From assembly GCA_009841405.1 (NCBI GenBank), contig VXLV01000125.1, positions 1 to 45,196 of the forward strand: 45,196 bases of DNA. Reading direction: 5' to 3'. The stretch is from Chloroflexota bacterium. Lineage in GTDB: Bacteria; Chloroflexota; Anaerolineae; Aggregatilineales; Phototrophicaceae. Positions 24,071 through 32,090 of the stretch are shown piece after piece. Positions within the stretch are counted from its first letter, which is position 1. The number at the start of each line of letters is the position of its first letter. Position numbers and translations under genes: made by a program. A model generated the notes under the pieces. It was not told the DNA's origin and did no database searches. It saw only the letters and a program-made list of their open reading frames with translations.

Positions 24071-25066
24071 AGCGCCGGGCGTTCCATGCCGGCAGCTTTC
24101 TCGGGAAGTCCGCTTTCCACAGAGCGGATGCAAGTGTCAGCCACGACCAGAGACATATAGCCATCCCAAGCCGACGGTCCGTTTGGCTCGCCCTCACGTA
24201 CGGCGTCCACCCAGATTTGAACTTCGTCAATGTAAGCCCGGGAGAAGCGCTGCGGCCAATCCGGCGTGACAGCTTGCGAGACCTTACTCCCTTGCCGGAG
24301 GACCGGGCTGCCGTGGCTGACCGTCCGCGCGCTGCCCGTCTCGCCGGTGATCTCCACAACAATCTCGTAGCCATAGCCGGAATCGCCGTTCCATTCCAGC
24401 GTGCCGATGGCGCCGTCTGCGAAAGCCAACTGCACGATGGCGTAACGGGCGCTGCGGGACTGCTCGGGCGCTGATGGAACCCACTGCACGAATACCTGGC
24501 TGATTTCCGCGCCCATCAGCCAGCGCGCCGAATGAATGTCGTGGATGAGAGAATTGACGATCGCCTCGTCGATTGTCGCGCGTCTGCGCAAGGGGTTGAC
24601 GTGCTGGCCGCGGAAGCTCAGCGCGCGGCCGATTTCACCGCGCGCCAGCAGGTCGCGCAGGTCGGCGTGGGTTTGGTCGTAAACGCGCATGAATCCGACC
24701 TGGACGAGCCGGCGGCCCGCGGCTGCTTCCGCCTGCAAAACGCGCGCGCCGTCGGCCACGCTGGTCGCCATCGGCTTCTCGCACAGCACTGGCTTGCCCG
24801 CGTCGATGCAAGCGATTGCTTGCTCGGCGTGAAAAGCATCGGGGCTGGCGATCAGCACGGCCTCAACAGCTGGATCGGCGATTAGCGCTGCAGCATCAGT
24901 GTAGACGCTTGCGCCACAGCCCGCCGCTACGGCCGCCGCGCGCGCCTCATCGATGTCCATGACCGCCGCCACGGTCGCGCCGCGTACGCCGCGTCAGATT
25001 CTCGGCGTGCAAACTGCCGATCATGCCCGCGCCGATCACGCCCACGTTCAGCACATCGTTGTTCAT
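24055..25066 (-). pseudogene. Gfo/Idh/MocA family oxidoreductase, frameshifted near the N-terminus
   Basis: The main frame (24055-24972) encodes 305 residues of a Gfo/Idh/MocA NAD(P)-dependent sugar or inositol oxidoreductase: AVLIASPDAFHAEQAI, the KPVLCEKPMA motif with the catalytic-type Lys, and HDIHSARWLMGAE. It lacks the start of the Rossmann fold. That start is present upstream in the +1 frame: ATG 25066, preceded by AAGGAG at 8 nt, gives NVGVIGAGMIGSLHAENLTRR, after which the frame runs out. Frames join near 24985-25000, where a 2-nt deletion or 1-nt insertion in a GC-rich stretch is needed. Either a sequencing/assembly error or a recent inactivating mutation. Everything else looks intact. 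Confidence 0.75.
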
Positions 25067-25116
25067 GGCGCTGGCTCCTTGGCCTCAATATGTTTAAGCG
25101 AGTCACACATATGCTT

Positions 25117-25304
25117 ACCACCGAGAACACAGAGGATACACAGAGGACACCGAGTAAAGCAATGAATGGATTGTATGCCAGCGATACTTTTCATTTGTTG
25201 GATGGTTGCCTGTTGTCGACAGGTTGTAACTTTACAGAACCCTCCGTGCTGTCGTTCAGCGTCTACGCGACCCGCTGTGTATCCTCACTTTCCTCTGTGG
25301 TAAA
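25117..25304. repeat. CACAGAG-type inverted pair
   Basis: Left copy 25117-25154 (ACCACCGAGAACACAGAG then GATACACAGAGGACACCGAG) and right copy 25275-25304, whose reverse complement starts TTTACCACAGAGGAAAG and ends GGATACACAG. They are imperfect inverted copies about 120 nt apart, with no open gene between. The surrounding stretch 25067-25444 otherwise holds only the promoter at 25347-25375. Confidence 0.65.
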
Positions 25305-25346
25305 TCGCTATCTGATGCGATTGCCCAGTTTCTTAACGCTGACCGT

Positions 25347-25375
25347 TTGGCTTTATGCATAGCCCGCGCTATACT
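25347..25375 (+). promoter_or_regulatory. Promoter of the first sugar ABC operon
   Basis: TTGGCT (25347-25352, 4/6), 17-nt spacer, TATACT (25370-25375, 5/6), 70 nt before the SBP start codon. No repressor operator was recognised. Confidence 0.5.
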
Positions 25376-25444
25376 CGGCGGACGCTGGCAGTTGTGACGG
25401 CTGTCTCGCATTCTGATTGATGGTACCCGAAAAGGAGAGATCCC

Positions 25445-26728
25445 ATGAAATGGTTAGCTTTACTGCTCACCCTGCTTCTGCTTGTCGTACCAGTTGCCGG
25501 GCAAGATATGGGCGGCTGCATGATCGAAGCGCCGGAGTCGGCCGCGCAGATCAATATGATCGGCTGGACCTATCCGATTATCGACTTCTACGCTGACGAA
25601 CTAGAAGCGTGCAACAGCGTCGACAATATCGACGTGAATACGCAGTTGCTGGATTCCGGTTCGGCGCACGATCAACTGCGCCTGGCACTGGGCGCGGGCG
25701 GCACGTCGCCTTACGACATCATCATGGTCACAGAGGGAGACGTAAACTCCTATGTGGCTGAAGGCTGGATGATGCCGCTTAATGACCTGATCGCCAAATA
25801 CGAAGATGAATACCATATCTCGGATATCAACGGTCTTGACGATATGACCGTCGACGGCAACATCTACGCGTTGCCGATGGAATTCAATACGCGCCATATG
25901 TTTTACCGCCCCGATCTCCTTGAGAAGCATATGATCGCCGTGCCTGAGACCTGGGACGATGTCATCTCCGCCTGCGAGGTACTGCAAGCGGAAGACAGCA
26001 TTGTCATTCCCTTCACCGTACAATTGCACGCCGGCTGGGCATGGCGCCTTGAATTCATGGATCTCGTACTAGGATTCGGCGGCGACCTGCTGAACGAAGA
26101 CAACACACCCGCTTTCCATAGCGACGAAGGCGTGATGGCACTGGAAAAGCTGGTTGAAATTGTTGATGCCTGTATGGGTGAAGAAGGCTTGACTTTTAGC
26201 ATCGACGACAGCCAGATCGGCATTGCGACGGGCGAACTGGCGATGGCATTCACCTGGGCCAGCCGCGCCGCGGCTATGGACGATCCGGACTTTTCCGATT
26301 ACGTCGGCGGGATTGACTTCGCGCCCGCGCCGCGCGCGATAGAAGGCGCGCCATATGCCGCCACTGGTGGCACCGGCGCTGGTCTGGGCATCCCGGCCAA
26401 TATCGATGACGATCCGGACCTTGTCTTCCAGGTCATCCTGGAAGCGCTTGACGAAGAATCGCAAATTCGCGGCGGTCATGTCGGGGTCATCAGCCGTCAG
26501 GCCGTAATCGACAATGCCGAAGCCCGTTATCTGCCTGTCGTATTCGAAACTATCTTCAACGGTGTGGAGGGCACATCGGTGCCAGCCATAGGCGCTGTTT
26601 TGAATCCGGTACTGGGCAACTGGCTGCCGCAGATTGTCACCGGCGAAATGTCCGCCGCCGAATTGCTGGACGCCGCTGCCGAAGCCTATACGGTCGAAGC
26701 CACCGCCCAGGGCTTCATCGAGGGCTAG
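25445..26728 (+). CDS. Extracellular sugar-binding protein (family 1) of an ABC importer
   Basis: A 427-residue secreted binding protein that delivers a carbohydrate to the permeases encoded at 27825-29689. The signal peptide is residues 1-20 (core LALLLTLLLLVVPVAG), with no lipobox; the mature part begins QDMGGC. The bilobal family-1 pattern is visible: NMIGWTYPIIDFY, YDIIMVTEGDVNSYVAEGWMMPLNDLI (landmarks DIIMV and GWMMPLND), GNIYALPMEFNTRHMFYRPDLL and VPETWDDVISACE. Aromatic residues in these segments usually stack on sugar rings. The start ATG has GGAGAG 5 nt upstream. Palindromic repeats follow the stop, before the hydrolase gene. The ligand is unknown; similarity is to the general CUT1 sugar group. 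Confidence 0.9.
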   Translation: MKWLALLLTLLLLVVPVAGQDMGGCMIEAPESAAQINMIGWTYPIIDFYADELEACNSVDNIDVNTQLLDSGSAHDQLRLALGAGGTSPYDIIMVTEGDVNSYVAEGWMMPLNDLIAKYEDEYHISDINGLDDMTVDGNIYALPMEFNTRHMFYRPDLLEKHMIAVPETWDDVISACEVLQAEDSIVIPFTVQLHAGWAWRLEFMDLVLGFGGDLLNEDNTPAFHSDEGVMALEKLVEIVDACMGEEGLTFSIDDSQIGIATGELAMAFTWASRAAAMDDPDFSDYVGGIDFAPAPRAIEGAPYAATGGTGAGLGIPANIDDDPDLVFQVILEALDEESQIRGGHVGVISRQAVIDNAEARYLPVVFETIFNGVEGTSVPAIGAVLNPVLGNWLPQIVTGEMSAAELLDAAAEAYTVEATAQGFIEG

Positions 26729-26754
26729 CTGAAGCCAATCCTGGTGAGATGTTT

Positions 26755-26779
26755 GGGCGACCCGGCGGGTCGCCCCTAC
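26755..26779. repeat. GGGCGACC-type palindrome after the sugar SBP gene
   Basis: Perfect arms GGGCGACCC (26755-26763) and GGGTCGCCC (26767-26775), 3-base loop, followed by CTAC. It lies 27 nt after the SBP stop. No T-run, so more likely an mRNA-stabilising stem than a terminator. Confidence 0.75.
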
Positions 26780-26798
26780 AGAATCGACGAGTTTTGTA

Positions 26799-26821
26799 GG
26801 GGTCAGCCGGTGGCTGACCCT
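26799..26821. repeat. Second palindrome between SBP and hydrolase genes
   Basis: Perfect arms GGGTCAGCC (26800-26808) and GGCTGACCC (26812-26820) flanked by TTTTGTAG and TTTGTAG. It is a variant member of the same palindrome family; the TTT after the right arm makes it a weak plus-strand terminator candidate. Confidence 0.65.
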
Positions 26822-26865
26822 TTGTAGATTGCGCCAGATATGTCCAGACAGTCAGCGGTGGACTC

Positions 26866-27828
26866 ATGACCAGCTTCTACCCAGCCAGCTCACTCGACCT
26901 CGGCCAGCCGGTCGGCCGAATCGTCGATGTTGACGGGCGCGCCGTGCATGTCGTTGAAATGGGCGCGGGCGCGCCGACGGTCTGGCTGGAGAACGGCTGG
27001 CTGGCCACCTGTCTCGGCTGGCAGCCCTTTCAGGAAATGCTCGCGGCGCATACTCGCGTCTGCGCTTATGATCGCGCCGGCATCGGCTTCAGCGATCCGG
27101 CCGGCAGCCAACGCTGCGCCCAGAACGAAGCCAATGAATTCGCGGATTTGCTGGACGCCTTGGGCGAAACCGCGCCAATCATCCTGTTGGCATGGTCCGG
27201 CGGCGGACCGGTCGCGCAGGTCTTCGCCGCGGACTATCCCGAGCGCGTTGCCGGGCTCATTCTCATGGACGCCATTCCGCCCACTTACGATCTTTGGGCG
27301 TCGCGGACCTATCCGGAGCGTTATCCGCGCGAGCGCGATGCGCAATTGGAGCAGGTCCGCGCGTTCGCCGAAGGCGCGGCGGCCGGGACCCTACGCGAAG
27401 ACGACATCGCTGACTGGCTGACGCCCGAAGTTCGTGCTGTCTATGGCGATCGTTATACGCGCCAGTTGCTGCGTAATCCCAATTTCTGGTGGACGTATTC
27501 CTCGCAGTATCAATCGGTCATCGCCAGCGGCGCGCAGGTGAATGCCAAGGGCTCGCTAGGCGACTTGCCGCTGACAATTCTGATCGCCGATGATTTTGAG
27601 ATGGGCGCCGAGCCGTATCACCGGCAGCTTGGGCGGATGTGGCGCGAGTTGCAGGTGGCGCAAGCGCAATTGTCATCGCGGAGCCGCGTGATTCGCGCGC
27701 CGGCCGGGCACGCCATTTTCCGAGAGCAGCCTCAAGCCGTGATCGACGCCGTACTGGATATGATCGCGGCGCATGCCGACGACATCCATCGCGCGCCGGA
27801 CGCCGAACCAGAAAGAATCTCTCGATGA
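26866..27828 (+). CDS. Alpha/beta hydrolase embedded in the sugar ABC operon
   Basis: A 320-residue cytoplasmic (no signal peptide) alpha/beta-hydrolase. The nucleophile elbow is LLAWSGGGPVA with Ser111, an A-W-S-G-G variant of GxSxG. The oxyanion region is LENGWLATCLGW (residues 41-52), followed by AYDRAGIGFSDP, typical of the family. The catalytic His is His282 (APAGHAIF); Asp242 or Asp243 (LIADDFEMG) is the likely acid. The reaction is unknown; the family includes esterases, lipases and C-C hydrolases. It sits between the SBP and permease genes, and its stop overlaps the permease start (ATGA), so it is translated with the transporter and may act on the imported compound. Confidence 0.88.
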   Translation: MTSFYPASSLDLGQPVGRIVDVDGRAVHVVEMGAGAPTVWLENGWLATCLGWQPFQEMLAAHTRVCAYDRAGIGFSDPAGSQRCAQNEANEFADLLDALGETAPIILLAWSGGGPVAQVFAADYPERVAGLILMDAIPPTYDLWASRTYPERYPRERDAQLEQVRAFAEGAAAGTLREDDIADWLTPEVRAVYGDRYTRQLLRNPNFWWTYSSQYQSVIASGAQVNAKGSLGDLPLTILIADDFEMGAEPYHRQLGRMWRELQVAQAQLSSRSRVIRAPAGHAIFREQPQAVIDAVLDMIAAHADDIHRAPDAEPERISR

Positions 27829-28685
27829 AACGAGGCACATTCGCGGCGTTTGTCGGTCCCAGCGTCTTCATCATGTTGGCGCTGATGACCCTACCCTTGC
27901 TGGCGTCGATCGTGCTCGGTCTGCACTACATCACCTTCCGCAACCTGAACGAACCGCTTTGGATCGGTTTGCGGAATTATCAGGAAGTCCTGGCCGATGC
28001 CGAATTTTGGGATTCGCTGGAGTTCACGCTGCTATTCATCGTCGCGGCGGTGCCGGCGCGGATTGTGCTCGGCTTGCTCTTCGCCCTGCTGCTTGACCAA
28101 ATCACGCGCCTTCGCGGCCTGTTCATCGCGGCTGCGCTCGTGCCCTTTGTCATGACGCCGGTGGTCGGCACGCTGATTTTCCGCGATATGTTTGATCGCG
28201 GCGGACCCTACTGGTACTGGATGCAGCAGCTATTCGACTACCGCCTCTTTATGAACGGCACGACCGTGCCCTTGCTGATTATCTTCCACAGCATCTGGAC
28301 CGCGACCCCTTTCGCGATGATTGTGCTCTTCGCCGGTTTGCAGACCCTGCCGCAAGAATCGCTGGAGGCGGCCCGCGTCGATGGCGCGTCCTGGTTCCGC
28401 CAACTCTGGCATGTGGCTATCCCCCATCTGCGCTCGCTTTTTGTCTTTATCGGCCTAATCTCGATCATGGATTCCTACCGCGTCTTCGACAGCGTGTTTG
28501 TGCTGACGCAGCAGAACCCCATCTTCGATAGCGAAACCATCATGTACTACAACTTTCAGGTCGCGCTCAGTTTCGGCCGGCTGGGCAAAGCCAACGCCAT
28601 GAGCGTGCTCACGGTCATCGGCATCTTCGTGGTCTTGATTCCCTTCCTGGTCATGACCTATCGCGAGCAGACCGAGGAAAGCTGA
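27825..28685 (+). CDS. Sugar ABC transporter permease, MalF/UgpA type
   Basis: A 286-residue inner-membrane permease of the CUT1 class. Six hydrophobic segments are visible, beginning GPSVFIMLALMTLPLLASIV. The EAA loop LEAARVDGASWFRQLWHV (about residues 180-197) docks the ATPase. The start is ATG 27825 (MKRGTFAAFVGPS), overlapping the hydrolase stop by 4 nt; the open frame upstream to 27639 overlaps the hydrolase and has no membrane character. Its stop overlaps the next permease start by one base (TGATG). No ATPase gene is in the operon; CUT1 systems in this phylum often share one MsmK-like ATPase encoded elsewhere (general knowledge). Confidence 0.93.
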   Translation: MKRGTFAAFVGPSVFIMLALMTLPLLASIVLGLHYITFRNLNEPLWIGLRNYQEVLADAEFWDSLEFTLLFIVAAVPARIVLGLLFALLLDQITRLRGLFIAAALVPFVMTPVVGTLIFRDMFDRGGPYWYWMQQLFDYRLFMNGTTVPLLIIFHSIWTATPFAMIVLFAGLQTLPQESLEAARVDGASWFRQLWHVAIPHLRSLFVFIGLISIMDSYRVFDSVFVLTQQNPIFDSETIMYYNFQVALSFGRLGKANAMSVLTVIGIFVVLIPFLVMTYREQTEES

Positions 28686-29689
28686 TGACACGCACGTCAA
28701 ACCGATTTGCGCGCTTCGTTATCTATATTGCCCTGGCCATCTTCACGGTCTACAACGTGCTGCCCTTCTGCTGGACGATCTTGAACTCGATCAAACTTCC
28801 GAAAGACGCCAACGCCAGGGTGCCGCGCTTCGTCTTCAGCCCGACCGGCGACAACTACGCCGAACTCTGGCTCAATATGTCGCCGGAAGATTTCGCGCCT
28901 TATGGACTGCTACTGCTGCTTATCATCTTCCTACTTTTCGCGATCGCATTTTCCGCCAGCCGAATCCCCGCGCCCAATTCGCTGGTGTACATCGGCTGCA
29001 TCTTCGTGGGCGTGCTCGTCGCCCTCGCCCTGCCGGAAGTCGTCAACACCGCCGAATTCTACGATTATCTGATCAACAGCGTGATCGTCACTATGGGCAC
29101 GCTCTGCATCTCGCTGACGATTGGCGCGCTGGCCGGTTATGGGCTGGCGCGTTACCGGCACGTCGTGTCGGTCTACATTTTGGTCATCGCGCTGGCCTTC
29201 CGCTCACTGCCCAGCCTGGCTTTGGTATTGCCGTTCTATTACCTCGGGCAGTTGTCCGGTCTCTACGATACACATATCCTGCTGATTTTCTGTCTGGTGG
29301 CGGTCAACCAGCCCTTCACGATCTGGATGCTGCGCAGCTTCTTCATGGAAATCCCGCGGGAAATCGAAGAAGCTGCCATGATCGACGGCGCCGGGCGGCT
29401 GCGCTCCTTCGTTTCGGTGATTGTGCCGATCATGTGGCCCGGCATCATCACCACTGGCTTGTTCACCTTGCTCTTGGCGTATAACGACTTCTTGTTAGCG
29501 CGCATCCTGACGCAGATAAACTGGACCTTGCCGGTCGGCATCGCCCAGTTCACCGGCGGCGAAGACCCGGGCCATGTCACCCTGGCGGCCGCCGCCTCGG
29601 TCTCAACCACAATGCCGATTCTTTTTGTGATCATCTTCTTTCAGAAATATCTGATCCGCGGCTTGGCTTCCGGCGCCGTCAAAGGCTAG
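28685..29689 (+). CDS. Sugar ABC transporter permease, MalG/UgpE type with a two-helix insertion
   Basis: A 334-residue permease, about 55 residues longer than usual for MalG-type proteins. The N-terminal helix (FVIYIALAIFTVYNVLPF) and the DNYAELW motif are normal. Then residues about 68-124 form an insertion with two additional hydrophobic helices (GLLLLLIIFLLFAIAFSASR and SLVYIGCIFVGVLVALALP) before the usual YDYLINSVIVTMGTL segment. The EAA loop is EEAAMIDGAGRLRSF (from residue 228). The C-terminus ends KYLIRGLASGAVKG as in CUT1 permeases. It is translationally coupled to the previous permease. Periplasmic-side helices inserted here might contact the SBP; that is inference. Confidence 0.93.
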   Translation: MTRTSNRFARFVIYIALAIFTVYNVLPFCWTILNSIKLPKDANARVPRFVFSPTGDNYAELWLNMSPEDFAPYGLLLLLIIFLLFAIAFSASRIPAPNSLVYIGCIFVGVLVALALPEVVNTAEFYDYLINSVIVTMGTLCISLTIGALAGYGLARYRHVVSVYILVIALAFRSLPSLALVLPFYYLGQLSGLYDTHILLIFCLVAVNQPFTIWMLRSFFMEIPREIEEAAMIDGAGRLRSFVSVIVPIMWPGIITTGLFTLLLAYNDFLLARILTQINWTLPVGIAQFTGGEDPGHVTLAAAASVSTTMPILFVIIFFQKYLIRGLASGAVKG

Positions 29690-29826
29690 GACAGGCGACG
29701 CTTGCAAGCCGTGCCCTTACCTAAGTCCTTACTGGGAGAAAACTCGGACAATGCGAAAACAATGCACACAGCAATTCTTTCGTTGGCCGAAGCGACCTGA
29801 AATCATCGGCATCGGCCAGGTTTGCT

Positions 29827-29866
29827 CCCCCTCTCCCCTTGTGGGAGAGGGGGCCGGGGGGTGAGG
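29827..29866. repeat. C/G-rich palindrome preceding the sulfatase-fold gene
   Basis: Perfect arms CCCCCTCTCCC (29827-29837) and GGGAGAGGGGG (29843-29853), then GCCGGGGGGTGAGG. The terminal GAGG lies just before the start codon of the next gene and is its only apparent Shine-Dalgarno. Confidence 0.75.
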
Positions 29867-29869
29867 CGG

Positions 29870-31237
29870 ATGAACATCATCTGCGTCGTCACCGACACCC
29901 TGCGCGCCGACTACCTGCCGACTTACGGCAACCAGGAGGTCATCGCGCCTTATCTGACCCAATTCGCGCGGGAGGCGCTGGTATTCGAGGACTGCCATGC
30001 GGCCTCTTTCCCCACCGTGCCGACCCGCGCCGACATCGCCACCGGCCGCTTCACCTTCACATACTTGACTTGGGGGCCCTTGCCGCAAGACGAAATTACC
30101 CTGGCCGACTTGATGACCAAGGCCGGCTACCGGACGATGGGCATTGGCGATAACCCCTTCCTCATCCGCAACGGCTACGGCTATGACCGCGGCTTCCACG
30201 ACTTCATCTGGATTCGCGGCCAGCGCGAGGCGTCCGGGCGCCCGGATGTGACCAGCACCTGGAAGAACGAAGACGATCGCTTTGCGCCGCAGACCTTCAA
30301 GACCGCCATGGATTGGGTCGAGCGCCACCATGATGAACAGTTCTTCCTGTATATCGACGCCTGGGACCCGCACGAACCCTGGGATCCGCCCGCCCACTAC
30401 GTCAAACCATACTTGCCGGATTATGCCGGCGAGCAGGTCTACCCGGCCTACTGGGATTGGGAAGACGCCGGCTACAGCGCCCGTGACCTGGAAATCGGCC
30501 GCGCCACCTACATGGCCGAGATTACCATGGTCGATCGCTGGTTTGGTCTGCTGCTCGACCGGCTGAAGTCCCTGGGTATCTATGACGACACCGCGATTTT
30601 CTTCGTCTCCGATCATGGCTTCTACTTTGGCGAATTCGGCATCTTCGGCAAGAGCCGCTTCCGCTGGCCCGACAATACGATTCCGGTGATGGAAGCGATG
30701 GCGCGCTTCAAACAAGGCGCCATTTCATACGCCTGCCCCAAACATAACGAGATTACACATGTGCCCCTTTTCGCCAAAATTCCCGGCTACGATCATCAAC
30801 GCGTCTCAGGCCTGGTGAGCATTCCGGATATGATGCCGACCATGCTGGAACTGGCGGGCATCGCAGAGCCCGATCGTGTGCAGGCGCAATCGCTGCTGCC
30901 GCTGGCGCGCGGCGATGTCGACCGCCTTCACGACATCGTGGTGTCGTCGCAATCGCTGATCGATACGGCCGGCAATACCACCTTGATCGTCGATGACAGC
31001 GAACGCGTCGTTGTCGAAGTCTCGCCCAGCACGATCCGCGACGGCGAATGGGATTTCTTCTATAGCCTCGAAGGCGAGCCCCCTGCGCTCTACGATGCCG
31101 TGAATGACCCGGCGCACCAACACAACTTGGCCGATACAAGACCGGACATCTGCGAAATGATGCACGCCAAATTCGTCCGCTGGATGGACGCCATGGATAC
31201 GCCGGAAGCCTACGCCGCGCCCCGACGCCGCTTGTAG
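29870..31237 (+). CDS. Sulfatase-fold hydrolase with Thr in place of the formylglycine Cys/Ser
   Basis: A 455-residue alkaline-phosphatase/sulfatase superfamily protein without signal peptide. The metal-binding start is VVTDTLRADYL (Asp9, Asp14), the central DPHEPWDPP has His168, and FVSDHGFYFGEFG has Asp248-His249. The sulfatase signature C/S-x-P-x-R aligns to TVPTRADIATG with Thr49 at the nucleophile position. Thr cannot be converted to formylglycine; phosphatases and phosphodiesterases of the superfamily use Thr or Ser directly. It may therefore be a phospho- or phosphono-ester hydrolase, or a sulfatase homologue with altered chemistry. I start at ATG 29870 (MNIICVV); the open frame upstream reads through the palindrome. 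It follows the sugar importer on the same strand. Confidence 0.85.
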   Translation: MNIICVVTDTLRADYLPTYGNQEVIAPYLTQFAREALVFEDCHAASFPTVPTRADIATGRFTFTYLTWGPLPQDEITLADLMTKAGYRTMGIGDNPFLIRNGYGYDRGFHDFIWIRGQREASGRPDVTSTWKNEDDRFAPQTFKTAMDWVERHHDEQFFLYIDAWDPHEPWDPPAHYVKPYLPDYAGEQVYPAYWDWEDAGYSARDLEIGRATYMAEITMVDRWFGLLLDRLKSLGIYDDTAIFFVSDHGFYFGEFGIFGKSRFRWPDNTIPVMEAMARFKQGAISYACPKHNEITHVPLFAKIPGYDHQRVSGLVSIPDMMPTMLELAGIAEPDRVQAQSLLPLARGDVDRLHDIVVSSQSLIDTAGNTTLIVDDSERVVVEVSPSTIRDGEWDFFYSLEGEPPALYDAVNDPAHQHNLADTRPDICEMMHAKFVRWMDAMDTPEAYAAPRRRL

Positions 31238-31249
31238 CCGAGGCGCTCC

Positions 31250-31360
31250 AGTCGAGCCGCGCCAGTTTCGTTAACAAGTCGATGCCTTTGGAAAGGCAAT
31301 CGCTGTCGTCTATTATCCAGGGGGATGGAATGCCGAAGGCGAGACGAAGATGATCGTTCG
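31250..31360 (-). other. Possible ISL3-type transposase N-terminal remnant
   Basis: The minus strand reads HLRLAFGIPSPWIIDDSD, which resembles the N-terminal LGI-PW-V/I motif of ISL3-family transposases, then loses similarity. No terminal repeats or further transposase sequence are seen. Very tentative. Confidence 0.2.
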
Positions 31361-31463
31361 TGACCGAACCTACACCATTGACGATGTCTGGCATCTGTCA
31401 CAATTGCCGGAGAATGAGCACATATTCTTTTGACTTATCGATGGTGAGCTATTGTCCAAATAA
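31350..31463 (+). pseudogene. Remnant of a Uma2-family gene
   Basis: ATG 31350 opens MIVRDRTYTIDDVWHLSQLP then ENEHIFF, the standard N-terminus of many Uma2 proteins. After a one-base shift it continues LIDGELLSK and stops at 31463. Only about 37 of some 190 residues remain, and the fragment is frameshifted and truncated, so it is dead. It is a different subtype from the intact Uma2 gene at 3484. Confidence 0.65.
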
Positions 31464-31564
31464 GATCTCCGTTCCTGCCCCGCCGCGCCAACCGCTACTT
31501 TGTTCCCCCTCCCTCTTTATGAGATGCCCTGGTCTTGACCCGATTTGGTGGACAGTGAACTTGT

Positions 31565-32020
31565 CTAATGGTTCGTCATTTCGGCGCTCATCCGCCAGCC
31601 GACGACCTCGTCCGTCGCCATTTCCTCGTAAGTGTCCTGGCGCACGGGGATCGCTTCCATCTCGTTAAATGTCTTGGGCGGCTAGATACCGGCATCATCG
31701 AAGAGATCGCGCCGATAGTAGTAGAGCTGGATATTGCCGTTGATCGGCACGCCCAGCAGCTCGCCCATCGGACCGTTCACGCCCCAGTCCCAATCCCAGC
31801 GCCCGGCGTCGCCATAGCTGATGATGTTCTCGTCCAGCGCATAATCAGCGTCGATTGCGTTGATCGGCTTCAACAGGCCGGAACTGTAGAAGAAGGGAAT
31901 GTTCTGTTCGGTGATGGCGACCGCTTGGTATTCGCTCTCGCCGGCTTGCACCGCATTCGGCATCGCTCTGGTTTTGACGAAGTTTCGCGGCTGCGCGGCG
32001 TTCGCCACGAGGACAATTTT
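31565..32020 (-). pseudogene. Remnant of an extracellular sugar-binding protein gene
   Basis: The minus strand encodes fragments of a family-1 SBP: SEYQAVAITEQNIPFFYSSG, LLKPINAIDADYALDENIIS, and LLGVPINGNIQLYYYRRDLF then DDAGI. The frame is then cut by an in-frame TAG (31682-31684) and resumes PPKTFNEMEAIPVRQDTYEE then MATDEVVGWRMSAEMTN before ending at 31565. The join between KTFNEME and AIPVRQDTY skips most of the protein, so there is a large internal deletion as well as a stop codon. The upstream edge is uncertain. The fragment end coincides with a sequence (31530-31562) that may be an insertion-sequence end. No functional protein can be made. Confidence 0.7.
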
Positions 32021-32090
32021 GGTGAAGTTAACTGCCTCGATTAATCTGCCGTGTGCGCCTGGACGTCGGTAGTGTATACTGCCGCCCTGT

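Noticed and set aside
31530..31562. Possible insertion-sequence end
   Set aside because: The segment resembles some IS termini and abuts a broken gene, but no matching inverted end, target duplication or transposase is seen, so it is not annotated as an element.
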